Source: Oncomelania hupensis (Eukaryota > Mollusca > Gastropoda > Littorinimorpha > Pomatiopsidae). Taken from it: 64,000 nt of DNA. The stretch is taken from contig CM072523.1 of assembly GCA_036898135.1 (NCBI GenBank), positions 26,331,462 to 26,395,461 on the forward strand, written 5' to 3'. Position numbers and translations under genes: made by a program. A model generated the notes under the pieces. That model saw nothing but the letters and a program-made list of their open reading frames with translations, searched no databases and was not told where the DNA came from. Positions 1 through 11,889 of the stretch are shown here, in pieces (the first letter of the stretch is position 1; every line of letters begins with the position of its first letter).

Positions 1-1902
1 GATCTTGGCCTTCACCTCAAAATAGACCGTACCACTGCCTTTGGTCACGTGGTCTTGGCGGTTCCTGTACTTGTTTAAAGTGCTGTCAGCTTCCTGGAGC
101 TGGATCAGCTTATCTCTGTCCACGATGGCAGCTTTGGAGTTGTCGGCGACCTTCAGTGGCGTAGACGTCTTGTCTCTCTTGGCCTGGGCCCTGGTAGTAA
201 CAGCACCGACGATCTCTGGTCGGCAGGGCTGAGCCGGAGTAACCACATTGTCCCGTAGCAGCTCTGTAAGGTCTCCATCGGGAAATGGCAATGGATCCTC
301 CTCCACAACTTCGACGTGTTGAGTTGAGGCAGGACTCCACTCTGGATCGGGGTCGTCGGGTCGTCTCGCGCCGTCGATATTCCCGATCATCAAATCATAC
401 AGCGGCTTCTTCAGGCAAACCGCTTCGACTTCGCCTATGTAGAAAGGGGTGTTGACATGAATCTTCGCAACTGGCGCTCTCACACATTTGCTGTCGGCCA
501 TAAGTGTCCATTTTGAATCGCCAGTGAACTGTTCTTTAGCGATTAGATCTTCTCTGACAATGACCCCACTGCAACCAGAGTCTCTTAAAACAGTCACTTC
601 ATGATTTCCGACGCGTCCCTTTGAAACAGGCATGTTCTGGACGGTCACAGCTGCGCTGGCGACGACGGGGATGGATTTTCCGTTGGCAAGAAGAAGTTGG
701 CCATCGGTCATGCACTCTTGCACGTCCGCAGGGGTAGCTGTGCGCTCGGTCTCACTCGGAAGAATGACGCTCCCGCCGCACACCTGATGGTCAGATCTAC
801 TGGTTTGCCGTTGATTGGAAAACCGCCTCTGCCGGTTGCCCGCCGCTGCGTTGTCCGTACTGCTCCGCTGTCCGCTACTTTTGTTTTGAGGACAATTAGC
901 CGCCCTGTGGTCTGTAGCGTTGCAGGTGAAACAGCCTCTTGAATGCCCTTCCCTGGGAGGAGGCGTGGAGTCCGTCTGTCTCTGGCTCGTCTGGCTCCCT
1001 TGGATCTGGTTCCCATGGTTTGCAGTCTTCTGAAAATGTTTCGTCGCGCTGGGTGGCCCCAGGGTTTTCCCATGAGCGATGAGATATCTTTCAGCAGCCT
1101 CAGTCACATCTTTAAGCGTCTGCAGCTTTTGTTCTTCTAAGTGGGTCGCTAGGTCCTTGTGACAGGCATTGAGAAATTGTTCCTTCACGATCAGGTCATG
1201 GAGACTGTCGTAAGACTTCGTTTCGCCTGATAACTCCACCCACTTGTGTAGATATGACGACAGGCGCTCCACAAACTGCTTTGGCGTCTCGTCTGACTTA
1301 GGCCGGCATTCACGGAAGCGTTTACGGTAGCCCTTCTCTGTAAAGTTGTAGCACTGCAATAGGGCCTCTTTCAAGACGTCGTAGTTTTTGGCGTCATCGT
1401 TCGACAGTCTGGTGTAAACTTCGAGAGCTTGCCCCGTCAGAAGTGCACTCAGTCGAATTGCCCAGTCTTGAGGTTGCCAGTTAGAGCTTTCGGCGAACCT
1501 TTCGAATCTCGCCAGATAGCTGTCGATCTGGTCCTTCCCGTCGACGAAAGCTGGCAATTTAGGAGCCGTATGGTCGTTGGTGACTTGTGGCGCATGCTGA
1601 TTGTTTTGGATACGCGCCAACTCTAGCTGGAACTCAAGACGCTTCAGCTCGAATTCTCTGTCTTTTTCTTGCCGCTGCTGTTCAATTTCTAGACGCTTCT
1701 GTTCTAATTCTCTTTCTTCACGGCGACGCTGCTCTTCTAATTCTCGTTCTTCATGGCGACGCTGCTCTTCCTTTTCTAGACGCTTCTCTTCTAATTCTCT
1801 TTCTCTTTCTTCGCGCCATATTCTCTCTTGAGACTTGACGTACTCCGTCAGCTGTTTGCCTTTTAGATTTAGTTCAACCCCTCTCTGCCAGAAGTCAGCC
1901 AT
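1..1902 (-). CDS. Gypsy-type retrotransposon gag-protease ORF, 3' end outside window
   Basis: Read on the - strand, one frame stays open from an ATG at 1902-1900 to the window edge, about 634 codons; I checked every triplet and found no stop. The N-terminus is a long Glu/Arg/Gln-rich coiled coil (about 1640-1880). A SCAN/capsid-like helical domain follows (about 1100-1560), then a CCHC zinc knuckle (C-x2-C-x4-H-x4-C, near 900-945), then a retropepsin-like segment whose active site reads DSGCS near 560-590 instead of the usual D-T/S-G-A. This order is the gag-protease part of a Ty3/Gypsy polyprotein that assembles particles and processes itself. Reverse transcriptase and integrase would lie to the left of the window. 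The matching 5' LTR is at 2468-3103, so the element reads right to left. The open frame suggests a fairly young insertion. Family assignment is by domain order and motif, not by search. Confidence 0.8.
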   Translation of the reverse strand, partial: MADFWQRGVELNLKGKQLTEYVKSQERIWREERERELEEKRLEKEEQRRHEERELEEQRRREERELEQKRLEIEQQRQEKDREFELKRLEFQLELARIQNNQHAPQVTNDHTAPKLPAFVDGKDQIDSYLARFERFAESSNWQPQDWAIRLSALLTGQALEVYTRLSNDDAKNYDVLKEALLQCYNFTEKGYRKRFRECRPKSDETPKQFVERLSSYLHKWVELSGETKSYDSLHDLIVKEQFLNACHKDLATHLEEQKLQTLKDVTEAAERYLIAHGKTLGPPSATKHFQKTANHGNQIQGSQTSQRQTDSTPPPREGHSRGCFTCNATDHRAANCPQNKSSGQRSSTDNAAAGNRQRRFSNQRQTSRSDHQVCGGSVILPSETERTATPADVQECMTDGQLLLANGKSIPVVASAAVTVQNMPVSKGRVGNHEVTVLRDSGCSGVIVREDLIAKEQFTGDSKWTLMADSKCVRAPVAKIHVNTPFYIGEVEAVCLKKPLYDLMIGNIDGARRPDDPDPEWSPASTQHVEVVEEDPLPFPDGDLTELLRDNVVTPAQPCRPEIVGAVTTRAQAKRDKTSTPLKVADNSKAAIVDRDKLIQLQEADSTLNKYRNRQDHVTKGSGTVYFEVKAKI

Positions 1903-2446
1903 CTTGATGCTTCTGGAAAGTTCTTTTCAAGAAAGTTCTTTTCTGGAAGGTTCTTCTTCTAGAAAGTTCTTGACTGTAGAGTTCTTTTTTCCTGGAAAGT
2001 TCTTGACTGTGCTGTACCTTTCTAGACTGTTCTAGAACAGCACGCTTTCTGCAGTAGCGCTGATGCTTGTCACTAGTCGCCTTCGCTGACGCAGGCCCCG
2101 CTGTCCTCGTCGTATGCGACGCTGCACCACGCTGGTGTTGATGTATACGCTCCTGTGCTGAAGTAGACGCGACGTCCGCTCGACGCTCGCTGTAACACTG
2201 GCGATGTAGCTCCGAGACTGTCCCTCGACGTAGTCTTACAGCAGCCACGTAGTCCCGATTTGTTGTTCGCTCACGAAGCAACTCTTCAGCGACTACACGC
2301 CCTTGCAGTCAACCCGAACCTATCGGTGATGTAGTCCCAGTATGTTGGCCCCTCTCGACGCAACTCGTTGGCGGCTACCCTCGATGACTGCCTCTCGTAA
2401 CGTTGACTCGCTTGTTGTAGCAGTTGAACCCTTGGCTATGGCGTGA

Positions 2447-2464
2447 ATCGCGGCTTGACCCCCA
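2447..2464 (-). other. Candidate primer binding site of the Gypsy element
   Basis: Three bases inside the LTR end, the - strand reads TGGGGGTCAAGCCGCGAT. It starts with the TGG expected opposite a tRNA CCA end. I could not name the tRNA. Confidence 0.35.
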
Positions 2465-2467
2465 AAA

Positions 2468-3103
2468 TGTTACACTCAATTCGATGTTGGTGTTTTCTAT
2501 CAGTATCTGATTCAGCCCCGATGCTTGAATTCCTGATAGTTGTGTAACTCAGATTCGTTTATTCACACAGCCCGTCCAAACAGCATACAATTCACAAAGT
2601 CGACGTATGAAGTTTTCCACTTTTATTCAGCACACATCAACAACTGCATACAATTCTCAATTCGACTCAACAACTTTCACAGCAACTTTCCAAATCACTA
2701 TCAACAACTTTACTCTCTCAACAACAATCTCGGCACACGATTAAATAACCTCTCTCTTTTCCGGAAAGATTTCGAATACCGTAGAAATGACGTACTGCCA
2801 CCAATCGAACTAAAGATCGTCATCACTGACTTACGTCATACTTCTCTCTTCCTGCCAAAAGAATGTTCTCCATTATCTACGACCATCAAGAAACTTCGAT
2901 CGATAGTAAACAAACAGATCCAGACTATTCTACATCAATATCGACTAACGCAAATCATCAACGTTATACAAAGCCTCTCCTAACAACAATGCAAACTCAA
3001 ATCAAAGGTAAATAAACTCCATTATTGAATACTTTGCAAATCGAAACGATTAGATCTATCGTACACGTTTCCGACGTAATACCATTCGCGTTTCAACGTA
3101 ACA
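2468..3103 (-). mobile_element. 5' LTR of the Gypsy element
   Basis: In element sense (- strand) it begins TGTTAC and ends GTAACA, a perfect 6-bp terminal inverted repeat, and lies directly upstream of the gag ORF. It aligns over most of its length with the solo LTR at 46122-46700: shared stretches include the GAATAAA-type block, the AAGCATCGGGGCTGAATC block and the terminal GTAACA. The outer end could instead be 3107, because both copies share TGCC just outside. The 3' LTR is off the window, so the target duplication cannot be tested. The 447-bp open frame at 2540-2983 on the + strand lies wholly inside this LTR and has no family features. Confidence 0.75.
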
Positions 3104-3756
3104 GGCAGAATTGTATTTTGTATTTCATCGAGTCTCTAAAATGAGTCTTTGGTGTAAGATTTATAGCCCAGAACAAGATAAACTGTGTCCTCATCATATT
3201 ATAGCAGTAGGTTTGATTTTAGACAAGTTTTGGCCAGGTCATGACAAAAGGAGGTGATTAAGAGAGTTAAATATATCCCACCTCTCTTATCAGGTTATAC
3301 TAATTTACAGATTCAAATGAGCTTCCAAATGATGCGATATTATTTCAAGTTCTCTATCAGAGTGAGCTGAATTCTTTTCCATTTTGCTGCCATGTTTTCC
3401 ACGACAAAAGAAGAAACATGCCCATAAAGCATTCTTATCATTCTACAGGCACAAGAACGACATCAAAATTTCTGCATGATATTGATGAACAAAAATGTTT
3501 GATTTACTTCATTTGCTATGTTCTGGTACTTTGAATTTGTTATACCCATCAAAATCTGGTGTCAGGGATAAGAAATTACATTCTATGTAAGAAAGCTAAG
3601 TTGTAACTTTTAAATACTAAATAAGAAGAACTCTTTCAAGGGATTTTTGTTTCCTTCTGCAAAACTAAAGCATTGTATGATTGTTTGCTGAAAGTGTGTT
3701 TTTCATTCATGTGTTTGGCTGTATATTGGCTATTGTTGATGGTGACCATTTACTAT
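3104..3756. other. Intergenic stretch, no feature seen
   Basis: AT-rich sequence between the Gypsy LTR and the TA microsatellite. No coding signal, terminal repeat or RNA gene was recognised. Confidence 0.5.
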
Positions 3757-3871
<115 letters not shown>

Positions 3872-4323
3872 CTCCGTGTTTCTGGGAACTTGCTAAAACA
3901 CTGTTTAAAAGTGACGGAAAGAGCGGAATTTTGCTACAAGGGTTCGGTAAGGGTTAGTTGTAGATCTATCCCTAGCCCTAACCCTTTTCTCTACAAAAAT
4001 GCGCTTTTTCCATCCCAAAAACCCACTTGCCTTCTTGGATTCTTAAATTGTATGAAACCAAGTGAGGACACTATTACCCGGCGTCAATAAACGGTTCAAA
4101 AACATTCTCAAACGGTTCGTAAAAGACAGTTGACCTAGAAACAAATACAGCGTGACCTAATTCGTCGCCTAGAGGAGACGAAACTTACTTTTTCTTGAGT
4201 TTTCAAAGTTACCTTGGATCTGGGGACATTTGCATGTTCCCAGATACCAAACTGTGTTCCCAGATGACCATACAAAAACAAATATACCTTGTTTCTGGGT
4301 AAATTTATAAGACTATTTATCTT

Positions 4324-4324
<1 letters not shown>

Positions 4325-4416
<92 letters not shown>
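4325..4416. repeat. (CTAT)n microsatellite
   Basis: About 90 bp of tandem CTAT followed by TATATAT. The Ser/Ile/Tyr/Leu open frame across it is low-complexity. Confidence 0.95.
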
Positions 4417-5141
4417 ATATATGACAGGAGGTCAAAAGGTGCATAATCACATGCTCACATACTTCAAACACTTCCAACTATTTTATTTTAAAATATTATG
4501 TGAAGGAATGTGCTTGAATAGACATAAGAAACATAGCTTAGCAGATAATACAGTGTTGGATTTGGTAAAACTAAAGCAACATCCAAGTTGAAGATTTGGG
4601 ATTTCAATCCAGGCAGAGCTTTATTGAGAATGTGCAAAACGATATAGTGATATATATGGTTCCTAATGATCACTTCTGTCTTAAAACAGGGGCTATCCAT
4701 TTGTTAACTTCTGTTTGTTTGGATAGTAAAGGGATAATTTTAACAGGATATTTGCTTTAAATAGGATGTTTTTAAAAATACAAATTAAGAAACTACCCTT
4801 TAAAAAGTCGTGTTATTTGTTACACTTTCGTGTCACAGCCTTTCATATTTGAAGTAATTAAAAAAACAGGGTTTACAAAAGTTGGATCGAATGGAAAACA
4901 TTGTTTTTATTTTGTTTGACATAGAATAACTATTCTAAACAAAAATGCTGTTTGTATGCATAAGTAGTAGTACTTTATTAAATACAGGACATTTTAGCTT
5001 TGGTGTCACATTTGTCACAAATGACATATGATATATGTATTGTTATTATAATAATAAAAGGCAGTTTATTTGTAAATCCTGAATTTCAAGTAACTCAAAG
5101 TTGCATGGCACCTGACAAAACAGACGATTTCGATTGGTACA

Positions 5142-6400
5142 ATGGCGGGAAGGAGAGAAGGTAAGTCTTTTGTGTTGTGTCACACTTATATTTTAGTCAC
5201 AAATGAAACATTGATCACTCAGATGTCACAAATGACATTATAAAATATGTATTATTATAGATAAATCACAGATTACATGAAATAAATTAGATTTTAGGGT
5301 GTTTGTGTGTAGACACAACAACTGAACAAGCATATACAAGAAGCTACCTTAGCACTAGCAGTCTAGGATTATTTTTCTCATATACTGCCATTTTGTGACA
5401 CAATTTGGTTTCTTGTAACATATAACAAATGACACAAAATGTTTAAGTTTGTACAAGTTATGCTGTTCAGATTATTAAATATTAGTATGCTTGCTCAGTT
5501 TAATGAGTTTTACTGCAACATTGTTTTTTAAGTTAAAAACATTTGCATTTAATTACTTTTTCATTTTAAGTACTTAGTTGTGTGTGTGTCATATGTTACT
5601 GAAATACATGTGACGATACATTTTATTCTTATTGTTGAAATAAAATTTTCCATTTTTATTTTTGTTTAATTTCTTTTTCTTTTTTTTAGGTCTTAGGTCT
5701 CTGAGGCCAGCTTTGCAAATACCTCTCCCGGCCCCAAAACCAAATAATCTGAGGTGTTCTGAATATCGAGAGTGACTTAGTTCATCCTGAAAGATGGGAG
5801 GCCTTTCAGGAGAAACTGAAAGAAGTGTTTAAATGATGGTATTAAAATCCATCAGAGCAAAAGACACTGGATCAGTGGATGGGTCAACCCGAAAAACCAA
5901 AAATATCTACCACAAGAATGTCAACTAAGGCTTTTCTTCAAGAAAGCACAGGAAGAGCTACAAAAGCCAGCCACAGATGATCAGTAGGTGCTTGAAGAAA
6001 GAATTGACCAAATGAAATGGCCACTGTTAGTGTTACAATGTCGTATCAACAATGAACAAAGACACGATAATGAACCAGCACCTGTAACTCATGGCTTGGA
6101 GCAGTCTGTGCCTTTGGCAGGGTCTCCCAAATCCAGGTATAATATGTAGTATTCAATTCTACATATTATCATTACTTTCCTTCCACAGTAGGTTAATTTC
6201 TTTTACAATTATACCTTGTGCAATGGCACTTAAAAAAACACAAAACAATTAACTTAAAATATGTATGGATACAAACCAACTGGCCTGGAACATTACACTT
6301 TGTTTCAGGATCCAGTATGACTGTTGCCAGTGTTGGGTACAAAAACAGTACAAGAGAAAGAAAGTTCAGAAAGAAGTTTATTATGGCCAGGTGTGTGAAT
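5142..6400 (+). pseudogene. Decayed spliced coding remnant of unknown family
   Basis: An ATG at 5142 opens a short frame (MAGRRE) ending at a perfect donor, GTAAGT, at 5160. A pyrimidine-rich acceptor at about 5689 leads into an exon-like stretch that stays in phase with that start for about 30 codons and includes SEYRE, then breaks. In other frames it continues with HPERWEAFQEKLKE, a charged pattern seen in multicopy invertebrate proteins. A second exon-like piece follows the acceptor near 6309 and ends at GTGTGTG after about 6391. Several stops and frame changes mean no complete product. I do not recognise the family; it may be an old transposon protein or a duplicated host gene. Confidence 0.25.
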
Positions 6401-6490
6401 ATTTACATAATTCGTTGTTACTGCATTTGGAAAATAGTTTAATATCTGATTCTGTACTTTTATTAATTTTGTAATGAAAATACTTAAATT

Positions 6491-7805
6491 AGGTACTCCA
6501 AAGCCTTCATTGGCTCTTGTCCGCTCGGCAGTTTTGACTTCACTTTCAACACTTATTATTAATGTAAAACTGCATCAAAACGAACAGTGGCTGTATTCAA
6601 ATAAAATTTGAAAGCTTTATCTTTACATCTGTGTTGTTTTTAATGCATGTTTATGCGAAAGATTCCGAGAAAACAGCTTTTGAATACGCTTCTATCCGAG
6701 CGCTGAATGCCGCTGCGAAACAAAATGTCAGCGCGTCTGCTGCGAGGTGGCTAGTTTCAAACTCTAAGTGCTTTAAGATATTTCATTGGATGGCCTAAAA
6801 ATAAGAACCAATGAGAAGTTCGGATACTTAGCTTCATTTACATATCAAATATGGTGGGCTCTGATGTGTGAAAGTGTTGTTACGAGCCGAACAAAGTGGT
6901 TAAAGCGGTTTTGATGTAAGTTTGATTTTAACTAGAATTTTGAAAATTAGCAAGAAATAAAGAGCAGACTTTCCTTTATAAAACTAGGGTATTTATTAAT
7001 TTGTGCATTACTCTATCGCGGTGCGCTTTGCCATAGAAAAGTGTACGCAAACAGTGTTCGGGTTATCTGCGGCCATGGCGAACTTGTAGGCCTATTCAGG
7101 GAAACGAGTGCTGAGCGTAGTAGCACACTAGTAGGCCTATAATTTGCCGGCACGCACTGCGAATTTGATGATTTCCCAACTTTGAAGAACCAAAACAGCT
7201 AAACATTACATTGGATAGGCCTGAAGAAAATTGGGCTTGAACTCATATAATGCCTTTTACATGTGACATGTAATTTCAATGATTATTATACTTTTTTTTA
7301 TTTAAAAAAAAAGCATGTGTGTTGTCCCAATGATACATCCGAAATGCTTGCATACACCCCCTACGTCAAGTACCTCTGCTAGCTCAGCAAGTTAACAAAT
7401 CCATTTTCTTTTTAATTTATTAATTATCAATTTCATTAATATTTTAACTATAAAAATTTATGCTTGAGAAATTATATTTAGTGTACTTTTATATTTCACC
7501 CTATTTTACCCCTTTCAATCACCAGTATTGAAGAAGATCTCATATGAAGGGGTTACCTGTCAAAAATCAGCTTTCTGGTATCAATATTGGCTTCACTTTA
7601 AGACTCCAAAGTTGTCAATTTCTTCAATTCCAAAACGTTGCCAAAAAAACACCAACATTCGCCATTTTCAAACATTAATAACTTTTTACCTATTTGTCCT
7701 ATGGGGAAAAAAAATATACCACTGTGTCCAGAATAAAAAGATCTATGTAAATACTTTAGTGTCCAATCTGAGTTAAAGAAAATCAAAAATCACTTTGGAG
7801 TACCT
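6491..7805. mobile_element. TIR DNA element with 9-bp target duplication, copy 1
   Basis: Both ends carry the perfect 13-bp inverted repeat AGGTACTCCAAAG. The element is flanked by an exact 9-bp direct repeat, ACTTAAATT (6482-6490 and 7806-7814). Most of the interior is the reverse complement of 17690-18723. Copy 1 has about 285 bp extra near 7254-7540. No transposase frame is visible, so it is non-autonomous. Nine-bp target duplications are typical of Mutator-like (MULE) elements, which is the suggested class. Confidence 0.85.
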
Positions 7806-8894
7806 ACTTAAATTACATCCATCAAATTACTCTGTCCAGTTTTCTCCCTGAGTGTCAAGAAATGTGTAGGAAATTGTATCAATCGGATCCAAACTTACTA
7901 CTCAAGTATGTTTGTCTTGATTACATAATGTTAAAATGTGATGTATGGTACTGTTGCAGGTCATTGCTTTTTATCAGACAACAAGACTGGCCACAGTGAA
8001 GTTACTCGGGTCATGGGGACAATATGAATATTTCACTTTTCACGAAAATATGACCTTGACAGATGAACTTGTTCTCTTTGACCCCCCCCCCCACCCTCTC
8101 CATCCCCTCTGTTTCCATTTTTACTTTGGAATGGCATAATATTTTTCAACTGATGCCTGTTCCTGATTGGTCATTTGTGACGTGTGACGGCATCTTACTT
8201 TGGCATATTACACCCATGTCGCAAATGACACAGTTAACATTTTTATTAATAAGTTTGCTGGTGTTTGATTTTCATGATGATTTGTTTATCCCTTTTAATT
8301 TTAATTTCACAAGGAGTGCATGTGGTATATTTTTTTCCCACAATAATGTGTTTCTTGAGTTATTTGTGACGTGTGATGCAAAATTTGTCACGTCACTCCC
8401 ACAGTTGTCACAAATGACAGTAGCACTACCACTTCTGGCTTCAGTATCATTTTGCTGGGTTTCTTCACATGTGTTGTCAAACTTACTTTTTATAACTATA
8501 AGTTATGAATAAATAATAGTATCACTTCAAATGCGTGTCTTGTTTTATTGGAATAGAATTGTCTCCTACATAGTGAATGTCATAAACTGTGACGACAAAC
8601 AACACTGTTTTTCTTATTAAACTAGTTTGAAACTTTGATTTTTTTCTCCATCCCTGTCAAAAGAATCACAAACATATACTACTATCATATGCTGTCTGGT
8701 TCCAGCTGGGTTCTCACAACTATACACAATTTGGTGTCACTCTATGTAACAAATGACATTCTGCAAGCAGCCTCATTCAAAACGTTATTATTCAAGAACT
8801 AAGCAATCAAGCACAAATCCTTTACCACACTGTCTACTGTAATGCTTTTCCAGTATAGAAATGACCATCTTGCACATTTTATTTTTGAGGTCTG

Positions 8895-11330
8895 TGATGG
8901 CTATTGGAGTTTGCCAGATACAACAATCTGGTACTGGCAAACACGCTTGGTCTCCACAAAAAATCCAGACGATGGACATGGCACAGTCCCGGCGGGGAAC
9001 ATCACAACCAGATCGACTACATCATGGTCAAGAAACGCTTCAGATCAAGCATCAACATTGGCAGGACACGCACTTTTCCAGGAGCAGACATTGGAAGTGA
9101 CCACGATCTCGTGATGATGTCTTTCCGGCTCCATTTGAAGAGAGTAAATACAGCAAAGTGCACTAGGCTGAAGTTCGACCTGGACAAACTGCAAGACCCG
9201 GAGGTGGCAAAAATATTTCAGGCCACAATTGGAGGGAAATTTGCACCACTGCTTATTTTGGGGGCAGGCGAAGTAGATGTCAACACCATGACCAATACCT
9301 TCAACTCAGCTGTAACAGATGCCGCCACCGAAATCCTTGGCAAGCACCGACCAAAGAAGAAGCCGTGGATCACACCTGAACTTTTGGATCTGTGTGATAA
9401 ACGAAGAGAGTTAAAAAAGAAAAAGAACACCTCACAGGGAGCTGATGTCTACCGAAAAATCAACAATGACATCCGAAAAGGCATGCGCACAGCAAAGGAG
9501 AACTGGATAGAAGATCAATGCCAGGAAATAGAGAACAGTCTGAACAAGAACAACAGCAAGAAGGCCTACCAGACTGTGAAGCGGCTGACAAGTGTTAAAC
9601 AGCCCAAAGTCTCCACTATCCAAAGCAAGTCTGGCATTTGCCTTACAGAAGAACAAGAAGTCTTGGACAGATGGACAGAGTACTGCTCTGACCTTTACAA
9701 CCATACACCAAATGGAGACCCATCAGTTCTAGCATGTCCCGAGAGCAGAGAAGAAGAAGAAATCCTCCCAATTCTCCGGGAAGAAGTTGAGGCAGCAGTG
9801 CAATCGCTGAAGAAAGGGAAGTCAGCGGGAGTGGACAACATACCAGCGGAACTGCTACAAGCAGGAGGAGAAGCGATGACTGATGCTCTCACCATTATCT
9901 GTAACAAGATCTGGCAGAGTGGGGAATGGCCTACACCATGGACCCAGTCGCTTGTCATCACTCTTCCCAAAAAAGGTAACCTTCAGGAGTGTGAAAATTA
10001 CCGCACCATCAGCCTCATCAGCCATCCCAGCAAGGTCCTCCTGAAAATAATACTCAACAGGTTGAAACCACAAGCTGAACAAATCATAGCTGAAGAACAA
10101 GCAGGATTCATGGCAGGGCGAAGTACCACTGAACAGATTTTCAACCTCAGAATAATCTGTGAGAAATACCTACAGCACCAACAACATCTATATCATGTGT
10201 TCATAGACTTCAAGAAGGCATTTGACCGAGTCTGGCATGCAGCTCTATGGGCAACCATGAAAGTGTACAACATCAGCCCTAAAATTATAGAAGTCATCAA
10301 AAGCCTGTATGACAAGGCTACCAGTGCAGTCCTCCATAACAGCGTCATCGGGAACTGGTTCAGAACAACAATCGGTGTGCGTCAAGGATGCCTACTCTCT
10401 CCAACACTCTTCAACATCTTCCTAGAGCGCATCATGTCAGATGCTCTTGCAGATCACGAAGGCACAGTCAGCATAGGGGGCAGAGCAATCTCCAATCTTC
10501 GTTTTGCGGATGATATTGATGGATTGGCTGGAGAGGAACAAGAACTTGAACAGCTTGTACAGAGGCTTGACACCACCTCCAGAGCTTATGGAATGGAAAT
10601 AAGTGCAGAGAAGACCAAAATGATGACCAACAACACCAATGGCATCAACACGGACATCAAAGTACAAGGCCAATCCCTCAACACAGTGCACAGCTTCAAA
10701 TATTTAGGAGCCATTGTGTCAGACAATGGGTCTCGACAGGAAGTCCTCTCCAGGATCGCACAAACAACTGCTGCCCTGACAAGGTTGAAGCCCATTTGGA
10801 AAGACAGAACCATCAGTCTACATTCCAAAGTAAGACTGCTGCGCTCTCTGGTCATCTCCATCTTCCTATATGCTTGCGAAGCACGGACCCTCACAGCAGA
10901 TCTCCAACGAAGAATACAAAGCATGGAGATGAGGTGCTACAGAAGACTTCTGTGCATTTCCTATACCCAACACATCACCAACGTTGAAGTCCGACAGACC
11001 ATCACACAAGCCATTGGACAACACGATGACCTGCTCACAGTGGTGAAGAAACGGAAACTCCGATGGTATGGCCACGTCACCAGATCATCAGGCCTTGCAA
11101 AGACCATTCTGCAAGGCACAGTGCAAGGAGGTAGAAGAAGGGGGAGACCGAAAAAGAGGTGGGAGGACAACATTCGAGAATGGACTGGTTTGACACTGAG
11201 CGAAGCCATGAGGGCTGCTGAGGACAGAGAAAGATGGAGTATGCTGGTTAAGCGATCATCTGTGGTGCCCCTACGACCTTCGGGTTATGGGACAGGATAG
11301 GATAGGATAGGATAGGATGGGCACCTTTTG
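8895..11330 (+). mobile_element. 5'-truncated LINE with (GGATA)n tail
   Basis: The element starts inside the endonuclease domain and runs through the ORF stop to a short GGATA tandem tail (about 11295-11325). Truncation at the 5' end is the usual result of target-primed reverse transcription. A 49-bp copy of the same 3' end lies at 23817-23865 with clear target duplications. I could not fix the target duplication of this copy. Confidence 0.85.
8904..11300 (+). pseudogene. LINE endonuclease-reverse transcriptase, N-terminally truncated
   Basis: The frame is open for about 798 codons. It begins with the end of an AP-type endonuclease (NQIDYIMV, then GSDHDLV with the catalytic Asp-His). A linker and a complete reverse transcriptase follow: GKSAGVDNIP, FIDFKKAFDRVWH, VRQGCLLSPTLFN and the catalytic FADD near 10503. 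The C-terminal region contains KRKLRWYGHVTRS and GRRRGRPKKRWEDN. This pattern is the widespread endonuclease-RT LINE type (RTE/BovB- or I/Nimb-like; I cannot decide which without a tree). The first codons are not a genuine start: the start and most of the endonuclease are missing, so it cannot move by itself. The RT part is uninterrupted, pointing to a recent insertion. Confidence 0.88.
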
Positions 11331-11339
11331 ATCTATAAT

Positions 11340-11889
11340 ATATAATATATACTGAAACACAAGTACTGAAGTCGTACTACTAGTTGTCTTGCTTAAAGAG
11401 AGGGGACTGGAGTTTATTGCTACAATCTTGAATATAACCCCTTAATAGATACTATCCTCTGGGAAATAAGGGAATGATCAAAACAACTAGCCTAGTATCC
11501 ATGCTACCATAGCATGCTCATTGATAATGCTCATTGCTGTAAAAAAAACACACCATAACACACTCCAAAACCATCCTATTTCTGATTTCAAATTATTTTT
11601 TGTAAACATGATCAATGCAATCTACATGAAAGTAATTATATAAACCTACCAGCCAAAACTGCAGCAATTAAGAGGATAATCACAACTCCTTTCATTTTCC
11701 GTAAAGATATATGCACAAAAGGCTCTCCACGCATGTTTCAATTGGCGATACTAGTGAAATGTCACAGTCACGATCAATGCGTACATGTTGAATATTATTA
11801 TGTTGGTATGAAATTTACTGGTCCTGTTTAATGTGATGGGTTACTTAAACACAAAAATGCACGAAACTCAATTCGTAAAATGCTGCGTA
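11340..11889. other. Intergenic stretch, no feature seen
   Basis: AT-rich, with no coding or repeat structure I could identify. Confidence 0.4.

Larger units (their letters stand above)
4830..8760. other. Region with clustered TGTCACAAATGACA-type motifs
   Basis: The imperfect palindrome TGTCA-CAAA-TGACA and close variants recur in both orientations near 5013, 5199, 5226, 5427, 8168, 8221, 8361, 8404 and 8745. I did not notice it elsewhere in the window. The cluster is split by the transposon at 6491-7805, so it predates that insertion. The half-site TGTCA/TGACA is the core bound by TALE homeodomain proteins (MEIS/TGIF); that match is knowledge of the motif, not evidence of function. It could equally be a decayed repeat. 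Confidence 0.4.

Noticed and set aside
110..340. Shadow frames on the Gypsy region (also 708-1073, 1895-2281)
   Set aside because: The verified gag-protease frame occupies the same strand in another phase; these have no domains.
3948..3990. Telomere-like CCCTAACCC near GGGTTAG
   Set aside because: Only one or two units; it is a short hairpin, not a telomeric array.
8063..8512. 149-codon hydrophobic frame
   Set aside because: AT-rich, contains several TGTCACAAATGACA motifs, no start context or family features.
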